The position numbers and the translations under genes were made by a program. DNA of 64,000 nucleotides from Portunus trituberculatus (taxonomy: Eukaryota > Arthropoda > Malacostraca > Decapoda > Portunidae), in contig NC_059304.1 in the NCBI RefSeq assembly GCF_017591435.1, positions 25,667,826 to 25,731,825 of the forward strand, in the 5' to 3' direction. The notes beneath the pieces are model-generated. The model saw nothing but the letters and a program-made list of their open reading frames with translations, was not told the DNA's origin and did no database searches. The first letter of the stretch is position 1, and each line of letters opens with the position of its first letter. Shown in pieces: positions 42,946 to 55,543 of this stretch.

Positions 42946-43015
<70 letters not shown>
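41259..43015 (+). mobile_element. A10: AC-tail non-LTR retrotransposon, 5'-truncated
   Basis: Starts in the RT N-terminal region (KVLNDNFCKVFRKEEHF) right after the A9 tail. RT: 41292-41612 and 41705-42115 ([51 protein letters not shown] then a stop), with the thumb and C-terminus open at 42122-42865. The tail has two AATAGGTAAATAC-like units and (AC)n 42949-43015. Same subfamily as A4. Confidence 0.9.
42122..42865 (+). pseudogene. A10 RT thumb and C-terminal domain (247-residue open frame)
   Basis: Continues the RT after the FADD motif, one stop downstream. It contains EWSKEWQMEFNIDKTHVMKM, NEEKDLGVTVQNTLSPEKHI, LIRPQLEYAACVWSPPHMKK, MVPGLRELDYEERLRKLGL and the C-terminal domain (KVIKDICLNDVRKYNFPHRS, IDKWNKLSSHVVDAV). 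This C-terminal domain (R-x-Y-x-F-P-x-R, then W-N-x-L) is shared by all A copies and B1. Function unknown; in other CR1/L2 elements the region after the RT is thought to bind RNA or target DNA. Confidence 0.85.
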
Positions 43016-43017
<2 letters not shown>

Positions 43018-46000
43018 CGCGCTCCGTGGAGAGCGGACGTGCCTCCTGCGCAAGAGCGGCATCCAACTAACACTCCACACGCTAAGCAATGTGCTTGAGT
43101 GAGAATAGTTATTGCTATTGAGGGGCGACCAGAGCGAGTGAACAAGTGTACAGAGTGAACGTAGCCTGGTGGAGTGTACATGGGAGTGATCGGAGGTGGG
43201 AGAACCTCCACACTCCAAACGACAGGCGGGAACCCACAAAGGCCAGCCATAGCAGCCGCCAACGCATCCAACCACACACGTAACTACCAGGCCTGGCCCC
43301 CAGTGACCACACACCCACATGTTCCCAGGAAAAGTAAGGAAAAATGGATAGACCGGTAAGAATAAATTACCAAATTCAAAATATGTTGATGAGGCCCAGG
43401 AGCAAAGCCGAAAGTGGCCAGTCAAAGCATGAGTCCAGCTTCAACAGGGCAACATTGCAAGGTAGATTGGTGATGTTGGAGAAGAGATTTGAGGAGTTAG
43501 TGAAGGAATTAAAAGTTCAGAGGAGTGAGGAGGAGCAGGATAGAGAATTCCAAGGCTTTGAAGGAAAGAGTTAAGAGACTGGAGGAAAATGAAAAACGAT
43601 TGGTGGATGAGAATGCATTTGAAGGTGGAGGTTGAAAAATACAAGAGACGGTTGGAGGAGAAAATGGAGAGAGTAGTAAAGGAGAAAGATGACTTTAAGG
43701 AAATGATTAGTGAGCAGAATGAAAGGTTTGAAAGGAATGGGAACTGAAGAAAACACAATGGACTGAGTCGAGGGAAGCAGAGATGGTTGGATTACAAGAA
43801 ATAATTAAAGATCAGTTGAAGGAAGACAAAAAGAAAGGTCCAAGGAACTGGTTAATGTAATGAAGAATAAGGAAACATTGATAAGGAAATAGCAGAAAAG
43901 AAGAAGAGTGTGTTAATATTTGGGATGAAAGAACAAAATATAACATATAAGCCTAAGAGAATTAAGGAAGAATTAAAACGGTAAGAGATCTGTTCAAAAA
44001 TCTAAATGATGATGAAAAAAAGACCTACAAGAAGAAGTGGAAGAGATCCATAGACTGGGTCCGTATAAGGAGGAGTGAACAGACCGATTAAAGTAGTACT
44101 GAAGTCACAACAATCTGCGGAGGATGTCCTATATAGAACATCAAAGTTAAGAGATAGAAGGTTGTAAAGAGGTGTTTGTGAGAAAGAATAGAAATGAGGA
44201 AGAGAGGAGAAGATATAAGGAATTGGTGGAAGAGGCGAGAAGGAAAAATGATGAGCGGTCTGAGGAGGAAAAGAAAAGTTTTTGGAGAGTTATAGGAGAG
44301 AGTCAGAAAGTGGTATGTGGAAAGAAGGAATACGGAGGAACCCCTAGAGGAGCAGTGGGTGGACCGTAATGTATACTAATATAGATGGGATACTGTCAAG
44401 TAGATTGGAATTGCAAGACTATATGATGGTGGAGAAGCCTGATATAGTGTGTTTGACTGAGACAAAATTGCATGAAAAACAAAGATAAATTTGGATAATA
44501 AATATAATATATGGAGAAAGGATAGAGAGTAAAGGTGGAGGAGGAGTTATGATTATGACGAAGAAATAAATAAATGTGGATAAGGTTTGGTATGGGAAGA
44601 ACAACGCAGAAGTGATAAGCATAAGGATAAAAAGTGATGGAAAAGAATTAATAATCATGGTGACCTATGTACCTCCTAAAACAAATTCTTGGACATTAAG
44701 GAATACGACAATATGATCAAGGATACTTTACAGAGTTTGGAAAGTGTATTATCTGGAAAAGAAAGGTGATACTAGTAGGAGATTTTAATTGTAAGGAGGT
44801 GGATTGGGAAAATCTAGTAAGTGGTGTTGGAGAGGAAGCATGGGAGAGAGATTTCTTAATCTAATGATGGAAAATATGATGGAACAGAGGGTGAAGGAAA
44901 ATACTAGATATAGAGGAGATGATGAACCGGCTAGACTGGATTTGGTGTTAACAAGAGAAGTGTACCTATGTGGAGATATACAATACAAGTGTCCTTTGGG
45001 AAAGAGTGATCATGTGGTTATGGAAATGCAGATAGCAACAACACAGCGAAGGAAGGACGAGACATACAGGAGTGGTAGATTGAATTATAGAAAGATGGAC
45101 ACAGAAAGTTTGAAAAATTATTTCAGAAAATTAGATTGGGAGGAGATGTTACAAATCAGAGAAGTGCAAAAGAAATATGAGATTTTTATGAAATATTATA
45201 AAGAAGGAGTTATGAAATTTGTACCAAAGTATAAACCGAGAGAGGAAGGAAGAAAGGATTGGTTTAATGCAACTTGTGTTAAGGCTAAGGAAAAGAGATG
45301 TGGCTTGGAAAAGATGGAAAAAGAGCAGGAATATACTAAATAAGGAGAATTATAGAGTGGCGAGAAATGAGTATGTGAGGGTAAGGAGGAGGAAGAAAGA
45401 AAATTTGAAAAGATATTGTAGACAAGAGTAAGGAACATCCAAAATTGTTTTACAGGTTCATAAATGGTAAACTTAAAAAGAGAGTCCATTGAAAGATTAA
45501 AAGGAGAGCAAGGGATAGTAGATGACCCTAAGAATATAGCGGAATTGCTAAATAATAGGTTTCAACAAGTATTTACTAAAGAAACAATGTTTGTAAAGCC
45601 TCAGAATGTACAAGGAAATGTGCACATGGATGACATTAAGATACCTAAAAGGAGTTATATAAAATGTTGGAGGAACTTAAAGATGATAAAGCGATGGGAC
45701 CAGATGAAGTTTCAGGAAAATTATTGAAGGAGTGTAGAGAAGAATTGATTGATCCATTATATGATATTATAAGGTGCTCATTAGAAACAGGGAAGTACCA
45801 GTAGAGTGGAAGAGAGCTGAAGTGGTGCCCATTTATAAGGGAGGCAGTAAGGAAGAGCCTCTTAACTATAGACCTGTGTCTCTAACAAGTGTGGTCGGTA
45901 AGATTTGTGAGAGGGTGATAAAGAAATATTGGATACGGTTCCTGGAGGATCATAAGTTATTATCGGATCATCAATTTGGCTTCAGGAAAGGGAGGTCATG

Positions 46001-47242
46001 TGTAACAAATCTACTGAGCTTTTATTCAAGAGTGGTTGACAAAATACAGAGAGAGAGGATGGATGGACTGTGTATATTTGGATTTAAAGAAAGCTTTTGA
46101 CAAGGTACCTCACATGAGACTGTTATGGAAATTAGAGATTTATGGAGGACTGAAAGGAAAAGTGTTAAAGTGGATGGAAAACTACTTGAGATGGAGGAGA
46201 TGAGAACGGTAATAAGGGATGCAAAGTCGGACTGGTTGGTGGTGGAGAGTGGAGTCCCACAAGGCTCAGTGCTGGCACCAATACTTTTCCTTGTATATAT
46301 TAATGACATGCCAGAGGAGTAAACAGTTATATTAATTTGTTTGCGGATGATGCGAAGTTGTGTAGGTGTGTGAAGAGTGAAGAAGATTGTGAAATTTTAC
46401 AGGCAGACCTGGATAAGATTTGGGAGTGGAGCAAGAGGTGGCAAATGGAATTTAATCTGAGCAAAAGTCATGTGATGGAGATGGGAAGAGTGGAAGACGG
46501 CCAAGAGGGTCATATAAGATGGGTGAAGAAGTAGTGTTGAAAAAGGTGGAAAAGGAAAAGGATTTGGGAGTGATAATACAAGACCATGGGCAGTTTGAGG
46601 CTCATATTGATAAGATGTTTGGAGAAACGTATAATTTGATAAAAATATTGGATTAGCCTTCCATTATATGGATAAAGATATGATGAAGAAATTAATTAGT
46701 ATGGTAATTAGACCAAGATTGGAATATGCTGGAGTGGTTTGGTCCCCTTATAAAAGAAGCATATAAGGAAGTTGGAGAGATTGCAGAGAATGGCAACAAA
46801 ATGGTTCCGGAATTGGCAGAAATGACCTATGAGGAGAGATTAAAAGAAATGAATTTGCCTACCTTGGAACAAAGAAGAGAAAGAGGAGATTTAATACAGG
46901 TTTATAAACTGTTGAATGGACTGGATGAAGTGGATAATGAGCAAATGATGTTGAGAGAGGAAAACTTAAATAGAACTACAAGATCGCATAGTAAAAAGAT
47001 AGCCAAGGAATATGCTTGAAGGATGTGAAAAATATAGTTTCCCACAAAGATGTGTGGAGGTGTGGAATGGTTTGAGTGAGGAGGTGGTGTCAGCAAGGAG
47101 TGTGCATAGTTTTAAAGGAAAGTTGGATGTGTGTAGATATGGAGGACTGTAAAATTACAACTAGGGCCACAGTATGATACCCAGGCCCTGTAAAATTACA
47201 ACTAGGTGAATACATGGCAGAACACACACACACACACACACA
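43016..47242 (+). mobile_element. A11: AC-tail non-LTR retrotransposon, full length
   Basis: About 4.23 kb. Its own GC-rich 5' UTR (43016-43343); ORF1 from 43344 (MDRPVRINYQIQNMLMRPRS), coiled coil, broken from 43575 on, with HRLGPYKEE and a basic C-terminus at 44172-44369; endonuclease about 44370-45030 (ETKLHEK, YVPPKTNSW, GDFNCKEVDW, RLDLVLTREV, GKSDHVVMEM); linker; RT about 45640-46480 (VPQGSVLAPILFLVYINDMP, FADDAKLCRCV); thumb and C-terminus to 47130; a rearranged 3' UTR with (AC)n 47222-47242. From 45140 on it is nearly identical to A8 except for many single-base losses. Confidence 0.91.
43344..43574 (+). pseudogene. A11 ORF1, N-terminal part
   Basis: A 76-residue frame: MDRPVRINYQIQNMLMRPRS, then a Ser-rich segment and the start of a coiled coil (LQGRLVMLEKRFEELVKELK). 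It is ended by a one-base shift; coiled-coil codons continue in other frames to about 43980 and the ORF1 C-terminal domain is at 44010-44369. The N-terminus has no similarity I can see to that of A6 or A9, while the C-terminal domain is alike in all. Confidence 0.7.
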
Positions 47243-48544
47243 AGAATAATAAAAAACAATGAATCGAGTTCCTTGAAGACAACAAATTAATATCAAATAG
47301 CCAATTTGGTTTTACAAAAAGACGGTCTTGTGTAACTAATTTATTGAGTTTCTATTCTAGAATAGTTGATAGAGTACAAGAGAGAGAGGGATGGGTTGAC
47401 TGTATTTATTTGGATTTAAAAAAGGCGTTTGACAAAGTGCCACATGCAAGATTACTATGGAAGTTAGAGGAGAAGGGTGGCTTAAAAGGAAGCACATTGA
47501 GATGGATAGAAAATTATTTGAGGGGGAGAGAAATAAGGACGGTAGTTAAAGATATGAAATCCAAGTGGAGAGCAGTAGAAAGCGGAGTGCCGCAGGGATC
47601 AGTATTAGCACCAATACTTTTTCTCATTTATATTAGCGACGTGCCAGAAGGAGTGGACAGCTACATAAATCTGTTTGCAGATTATATGAAACTGTGCAGA
47701 GTTATAAAGCAAAAAGAGGATTGTGAAATACTGCAGGAAGACCTAAATAAGATCTGGGAATGGAGTAAGATGTAGGCAATGGAATTCAATGTGAACAAAA
47801 GCCATGTCATGGAAATGGGAAAGAGAAAAAAACGACCTGTGAAAATCTATAAGATGGGAGATGGAGTAAAACGGAGAAAGTTAAAAAGGAAAAGGACTTA
47901 GGAGTGACGATGGAAGAAAACAATCAACCAGTAAGCCATATTGATAGAATTTTTAGAGAAACATATAATTTGCCAAGGAATATTGGAGTAGCATTTCAGT
48001 ACATGAACAAAGAAATGATGAAGAAATTGCTGAGTACTTTAATAAGACCCAGATTGGAATATGCTGGAGTAGTGTGGACCCCTCATAAAAAGAAACACAA
48101 GGAAGTTGGAGAGACTACAAAAAATGGCTACAAGAATGGTTCCAGAATTTGAAGGGATGACATATGAGGAGAGACTAAAGACTATAAATCTATCAACCCT
48201 GGAACAAAGAAGGAAGAGAGGGGATCTGATACAAGTTTATAAATTGATCAACAGAATGGACCAAGTGGATAATGAGAAACTGATCCTGAGAGAAGAATAT
48301 GACATTCGAAGCACAAGATTGCATAGTAATAAACTGAGGAAGGGAAGATATGTGAGAGAAGTTAAAAAATATAGTTTCCCACAAGGATGTGTTGAAACTT
48401 GGAACAGTTTGAGTGAGGAAGTGGTGTTAGCAACGAGTGTGCATAGTTTTAAAGAAAAATTGGATAAGTGTAGATATGGAGACGGGGCCACACGAGCGTA
48501 AAGCCCAGGCCCTGTAAAACCACAACTAGGTAAATGCACACACA
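47243..48544 (+). mobile_element. A12: AC-tail non-LTR retrotransposon, 5'-truncated
   Basis: Begins in the RT (FLEDNKLISNSQFGF) immediately after the A11 tail. 47344-47775 has [20 protein letters not shown] and [16 protein letters not shown], but motif C reads FADYMKL, so the second catalytic Asp is Tyr. Thumb and C-terminus at 47904-48501. The tail is CTAGGTAAATGCACACACA, with only four CA units before A13. Confidence 0.9.
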
Positions 48545-49915
<1,371 letters not shown>

Positions 49916-50259
49916 ATGTCGCCCGCGTATCTGGATCGCAACTATGCGGAATTCGTTACTATCCGGAGCTGGCCCCAAGCATATTCAAACCTACCGCGCA
50001 AGCAATCCTTCGATCCCACTAGGCGGCGTCACACTAGCACTTTTTCTGTTGTCTTCAACGATTTCTGTTGGGTTTTTACTGTTCCGTCAATTCTTTTCAT
50101 CGTCTTGAGCCAGATGGAACACACCGTTTTCTTCTAGAGTCAATTTTTAGTCAAATTAAGATTATGGTTTCTAACCAACACTTTTATAGTAAAATTTATA
50201 TTCTTTCTAATTGGAATGATGCTATAATCTCAACTTAATATCATTTTCATAAGTAGATG

Positions 50260-50339
<80 letters not shown>

Positions 50340-50341
<2 letters not shown>

Positions 50342-51252
50342 GTCAACCCCCGCTTAACGAAGGGGTTGCGTTCCTAAAAAACCTTCATTAAGTGAAATTT
50401 CATTAAGCGGACCGATTATAACAAGTTTAACCCCTGACATGAACTTCCATTGATAGTAAACAAAGCGAGAGTGCATCATAGTACAGTGAAAGGTTTAATG
50501 AAAGTAAAAATTATGAGGTTAAACATTTAGGCAGCTTAATTTAAGTCATTACACTAATGTATGTATGTACGTAACTTTATGATGTTGATGATCTTGAATT
50601 TATGAAGAGAGGGAGAGTGAAATGGGAAAGACACTAACCAGCAACCTGTGGAATGTAAACAAAGGGTGCATCATTGTATCACATACAAAACTTATGTACT
50701 ACATTTCCACAAGGCTTTCAATTTTATCCATTGTAGAGTCATGAGTTCAGGTGGTTCTTTTAGCTTACCAGGAACATACGGTCTTACCAGCCTTCTTAAT
50801 AGAGTCTGCTGACTTGAAAATAGTAGAGACAGTAAATGGAGTCAAGATGGTGGCAAGCAATGCTATTAGTTTTCTCGCCTCTCTCGTGTCTGTGAATGAT
50901 ATCCAGGTTCACTTCGAGAGTAAGAGAATTTCTGGTCTTCTTAGCAACGCTAGGTGACACTGCAGGGCGTTTTGTTGGTAAGTTCAGCGAAGGAAGACGA
51001 GCTGGTGCTGATGCTGTTATTGTTTTGAACAGGGGCAGTGAGTGGTGTGCATGTTGTCCACAAGAGGTACTGGTGTATTCAAATGCCTGTCGACTTGCGT
51101 GATACGACAGGGCTTTCAAACTTGGAAAAAGTTACCTGGATAAAACTTCGTTAAAGCGAGTTTGGTCTTCGTTAAACAAGCAGATGGTAGTAAAATGAAA
51201 CCTTCGTTGTAGAGAAATTTCCTTGTGTGAACCTTTCTTAAGTAGGGGTTGC

Positions 51253-51255
<3 letters not shown>
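50340..51255 (-). mobile_element. P1c: pogo/Tigger-type element nested in P8
   Basis: Left CAGTCAACCCCCGCTTAACG, right end (reversed) CAGGCAACCCCTACTTAAG. (TA)n plus short (AC)n on the left (50263-50340) and (TA)n on the right (51258-51332). The minus-strand frame at 51119-50796 encodes KRPAVSPSVAKKTRNSLTLE then VNLDIIHRHERGEKTNSIA, the most complete CENP-B-type start of the P1 family in the window. No DDE domain. Confidence 0.87.
50796..51119 (-). pseudogene. P1c Tigger-like transposase N-terminal fragment
   Basis: A 107-residue frame. The last 50 or so residues form the start of a CENP-B/pipsqueak-type helix-turn-helix (SVAKKTRNSLTLEVNLDIIH, RHERGEKTNSIACHHL), which binds transposon ends in Tigger/pogo transposases. 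The first 55 residues are probably leader sequence read through, as the natural start is likely the Met-equivalent before SPSVAKK (a GTG or ATG in the sister copies). It lacks the second HTH and the catalytic domain. Confidence 0.75.
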
Positions 51256-51336
<81 letters not shown>

Positions 51337-51780
51337 CCAGCCTAGCAGCGAAAAGTGGTTCAGTTTTTTTTTTTACATATCTCTGTGAGATGCTCCAAGG
51401 CAGAACTTCCAAGTAACGAATGGCCAAGATGAGCTGCTCTGTCGTTTATGAGTGGACAAAGCTGTCTGAAGTTTCTCGTAAAGAGCATTAAAGGCCAAAA
51501 TAGCAACGAAAAAATAGCAGTAGCTGGTTGTGGTGTGAAGGGCAGCCATGTTTGTTTACAGTTGACAAACGCGACAAAGAAAATTGACGGAAAAGTACTA
51601 GTGTGATGCCACCTTTACTGTTGTGTGTGTACATCCCACCACCCCTTGTACTGCTTATGTACCATTTTTTGTTCCAGATTATACATTTAATGTGCTTTCA
51701 TTCATTGTTTCCTTACCCATTTGGGTTATATACATGTTTTTTCTCAATTTATAAGGGGTTGGAAGAGGAAATTCCATGTA

Positions 51781-52692
51781 CAGTAAAAGTCCTGAAATCC
51801 AGAAGTCATGGGGGTTCAGGCATTCCGGATTCTAGGATTTTCCGGATTGTAAGATAGTAGGCTGAAAGTAAGATTAAAATCTTGAGGGTACTATGTAAAC
51901 CCCACTAAACTAAAACCAATTTGCTATATCTCTTTGTAGTACTGTCATAACATCTTACAGGGATTGCTACTACCACCAGTCCACAGTGTACTTCCTCACC
52001 ACACCACACAATATTTACATAAGCTTTTTTTTTTCTTGAAGATTTGCCAGACTATGGGGGGAGTGGCATGGGCCTTTCCAGCCATTATGGCGGCCCATAT
52101 GTGATGATTGCTCTTTTCCTACTTATCAACTTGTATTTGTGTAGGTGATTTCACTATTCTACGTAGGCTATTCCACCATCCACATATACTGAGAAGTTTG
52201 AGTGATTGTACTGTACTGTACCCCACATAATATGTATACAGTCCACAATACTTATGTCACACTTTATAAAATAATTTTAAGTATAATACAAAACACATTT
52301 CATAACATAAAACATTTACTGATGTCTGATAAAGGGAAACAAAAAGAAAGGAAGGCCTCCAACATCATACGCCAGCCAGTCACGTCACCGGTGTCAAGCG
52401 TACACCAGCTGGACCACCCATACAGATAACAGGACTCCGCAACACAAACACACACGCACGCACGCACATCACCTACAGAAACATAAAACACCACTTATAA
52501 TACCTCCAAATATTATAAGTATTATAGATAATATAAACACTGCAGTACTAGTACATACCATGTCAGTCAGATTATTATTATATATTTATTACTATTATTT
52601 CTTACTTTTTACATATTTAACTAAGTCTTTCAAATTTTCTGGATTATAAGGATTTCCGGATTATGAGGTTTTGGATTTAAGGACTTTTACTG
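51781..52692. mobile_element. P9: 912-bp pogo-type non-autonomous element nested in P8
   Basis: Left CAGTAAAAGTCCTGAAATCC, right end (reversed) CAGTAAAAGTCCTTAAATCC, with TA on both sides. The sub-terminal repeats contain TTCCGGATT motifs. No coding content; contains a short (ACGC)n-like run near 52450. Confidence 0.88.
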
Positions 52693-52759
52693 TATCTGGG
52701 TATTTTGTGCATCCGCCAGGGCCTTGGCTGCTATAATCCGGATACGCGGGCGATTACTG

Positions 52760-53042
52760 TATATATATCCACATTAAACAATGCTTTATAAATACATTTG
52801 AAGAAAATTTTTATATCTTGAAAATATGTATGCAGCTCATACAAGAATGTAATCTCTGGAAAAGAAAAGAGATTGCCTAAGAACATGGCAGTTTACCAAA
52901 TACATGATGCCCTAACAATACATGTAAGTAAAGTTGATCAACCATATTTATTTTGGTCATTAGTATTTGTTTTTATGCTAAAAAAAGAGAAAAATTTACT
53001 TCCTAAAATATTAATCATATTTAAAGTACAATGATACAGTAG
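52760..53042. other. Unassigned DNA
   Basis: Begins with a short TA run after P8; AT-rich with nothing recognisable. Confidence 0.5.
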
Positions 53043-53240
53043 TACAGTGGAACCATGCATGCTTTGGGGACCGAGTGGTCTCCAAGCACATGGATTCGAA
53101 TTCGGGCCATGGTCCGAGGATAGGAAGGGCTTCCACTTGGGGTAAGAATTCCCAAGTGGATGGTTCTTAGTTAGGAGATACCCAAGATACCTTCTTAAGC
53201 CCGTAAAATCCATTAAAAAGCCTATAGTGTATTAAGAAAA
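53043..53240 (+). mobile_element. tRNA-derived SINE-like fragment
   Basis: Contains CCGAGTGGTCTCCAAGC, which resembles a Leu/Ser-type tRNA A box, and GGATTCGAATTC, which resembles a B box, only a few bases apart, followed by a tRNA-unrelated body (GGCTTCCACTTGGGG..., CCCAAGATACCTTCTTAAG). I recall closely similar repeats from crab sequences. The spacing between boxes is too short for a working tRNA gene, so this is a repeat fragment and not a tRNA. Confidence 0.5.
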
Positions 53241-53877
53241 AAAGTAATCATTATTATCCATGGTCTTAGTTAACAGACACATGTGGAGCCCCATAACAAT
53301 TTCATTCCTCATTAACAGTTTTGAAACAAAATTTTTCAGGCATTCTATGCAAGTCCAAATTCTTGCTCTAAATGAAATGCACTAAATCAATGCTTATCTG
53401 CACCTTATATGCAAATGCTTGACACAGTGATGCAGTTGTCCATGACCAAAATCCACACTTGGTCATTACTTATACCATTTCAGCTTATTGAGAATTCAGT
53501 GGATGTGAACCATCCCTCACTAATGTGCAGTCCTTACCTTACTTATATAATCATCATAGGATTGTCACCAAATGTTTACTAAATCAGCCAAGGCTCCCAT
53601 TTAGGTTTTATTGAGTTTCTGGTAAAATTTAATGCAACTCTTTTGTTCTAATTGCTCTATCATTTATGAAAATATAAATCCTGCTGTCATTTAGTGAGTC
53701 CATTCCTCATAGATAGACTATAATATCTTTTATTTTCTGCAAAGCTAGAAAAGTTTGTGCATGTTCATGAAAGTATACATTTCCTCAGAAGAAGACAGTC
53801 ACTTTTATTCTTAACAGACTCACAATACTCTAGGGTCATTAACACAATCTGATGGTAATAAACTAATAATGAGTTAC
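53241..53877. other. Unassigned DNA
   Basis: AT-rich; no frame or repeat I can assign. Confidence 0.5.
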
Positions 53878-54194
53878 CATTAATGAAGTACATGAGACTT
53901 ACTGCAGGTCAGTTGAGATGTGCTTCGAATTTTACGAAGCGGATCGCGTCTGCTGAAGGAGAGCTTTCACATGAGACACACCGCGCTGCTGTACCCACCA
54001 GACTTTAAAGAGTAAGACACCCACATGAAACACTCTAGAATTCACCCCTCATACATGGGAAGTTCAGAGGACACAGCAGTGTAGGGAGGGAGTGGAGGGC
54101 ATGTGAAAGCTCTCCTTCGGCAGACGCAATCCGCTTCGTAAAATTCGAAGCACATCTCAACTGACCTGCGGTAAGTCTCATGTACTTCATTAAT
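53878..54194. repeat. Palindromic terminal structure of the DIRS element
   Basis: Arm 53878-53972 and arm 54100-54194 are inverted copies with about six mismatches (for example GAAGCGGATCGCGTCTGCTG versus GAAGCGGATTGCGTCTGCCG). The spacer of about 127 bases includes CACACCGCGCTGCTGTACCC, which pairs with the right-end copy at 58778-58812. Confidence 0.85.
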
Positions 54195-54367
54195 TTTACA
54201 TCACGAATCACTTGTATGCTGAAGCAAGCATTCACATGAGATTTTGAAGCCATGTGGGTTCGTAATTAAATAACTGAGTTTAAACAATAAAGGAAACTAA
54301 AAAGATAAATTTATCAAATTTAATAAACTCAGGAAATAATTCAACTTTTTGTGCCATACATTCTAAC

Positions 54368-55543
54368 CTACATTAGAACAGCTTCCTGAAATGTATCACA
54401 ACTTGAGACAATTTCTTTGTTATAATATTTAGCAAAAGTGGTTTCTCTTGACCACCCAGCCTTCGCCATGATGTGCGTAATGGGCACATTCATGGCTTTG
54501 GCTTTGGATGCCGCAGCAGACTGAACACTACCAGCTGAATACTTAGCTGTGTCTATGCCAGATAAATGAAGTACCGACTTGATCCAACGGGCAATGGTGT
54601 CCCGGGACACCTTCTTATGGGGCTTGATAAAACTAATAAGTAGGCTTCCACTGCCATTCTCAACGCCACGTAGTCGTTCAGTCTGCGCAATATAGAACTT
54701 CAATGTTTCACAGACACAAAGCCTACTATCATTTGAGTATGCATGGAAAGTAACAATTCTGACATTGAAGGCAGGCCTACATTGTTTAATGTTTCCTTTT
54801 AACAAAACTGAAATAGAGTCCTTCTTAATTTGGATGCCTTTCAACAATAATAGGTGCAACGTTTGCATCTGAGCAGCTCGCGTGAGTGCCATTAACATGA
54901 CAAGTTTAAAGGTTAAGTCCTTTAGTGAAAGAGAAAATAATGGATCCATGGTTCTCAGGTGCTGGAGCACTGGCTGGACATCCCAAGTCTTTGCAAATCT
55001 GGATAAAGTTGGCCTTAAGTTAAAAACTCCTCTCAACAACCTGTTAACAAGCGGATGGTTACCAGCTCGACAACCATTTACTACTATTCCCAGAGAGGAA
55101 AGAGCCCCTCTAGCTGTATTAACAGAATCATAGCCCACTCCTCTATGGAAGGTATCAGACAAAAAATTGACAATATCAGCTACAGAGGGATTAAAGGGAT
55201 TGATGCATTTCCTACCACAAAATTGTAGCCACCTAGTAATGGATGGCCAATACTGCTTTGCAGTTGCAGGTCTCCATGAGGCCATGATGATGTCTGTGCC
55301 TGCCGAAGATACTCCGCGTTCTCGCAAGTGTTCCCGGACAAGAGGCAGGCCAGCAGCCTTGTGTGAGTCATGATGGGGTGTTCCTCCAGTGTTGACGGCT
55401 GACGCAGTACATTCCTTCTCCTTGGTATCAGAAGTGGCTCCCTGATGAGCATCTTGATTAACACACCCATCCATGGTTGTGACGGCCAGAGTGGCACAAT
55501 CATCCATCTTCGTGCCATCTCTGCCCGAATTTTCTGGAGGCAT
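54368..55543 (-). pseudogene. DIRS tyrosine recombinase ORF
   Basis: A 391-residue open frame for the recombinase that would integrate the circular DNA. The N-terminal part overlaps the end of pol in another frame. The SAM-like core-binding domain is around residues 88-200 (TAKQYWPSITRWLQFCGRKC, FLSDTFHRGVGYDSVNTARG, NHPLVNRLLRGVFNLRP). The catalytic domain begins with MALTRAAQMQTLHLL (Arg of box I). Box II, usually H-x-x-R, here reads YSAGSVQSAA (residues 335-344): the position expected to be Arg is Gln. The C-terminal part has AKAGWSRETTFAKYYNKE with the nucleophile at Tyr 373 or 374. The frame is open, but the box II change predicts loss of activity. Confidence 0.85.

Noticed and set aside
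53060..53105. A tRNA gene
   Set aside because: A-box and B-box-like motifs are present but too close together and no cloverleaf with anticodon arm can be drawn.
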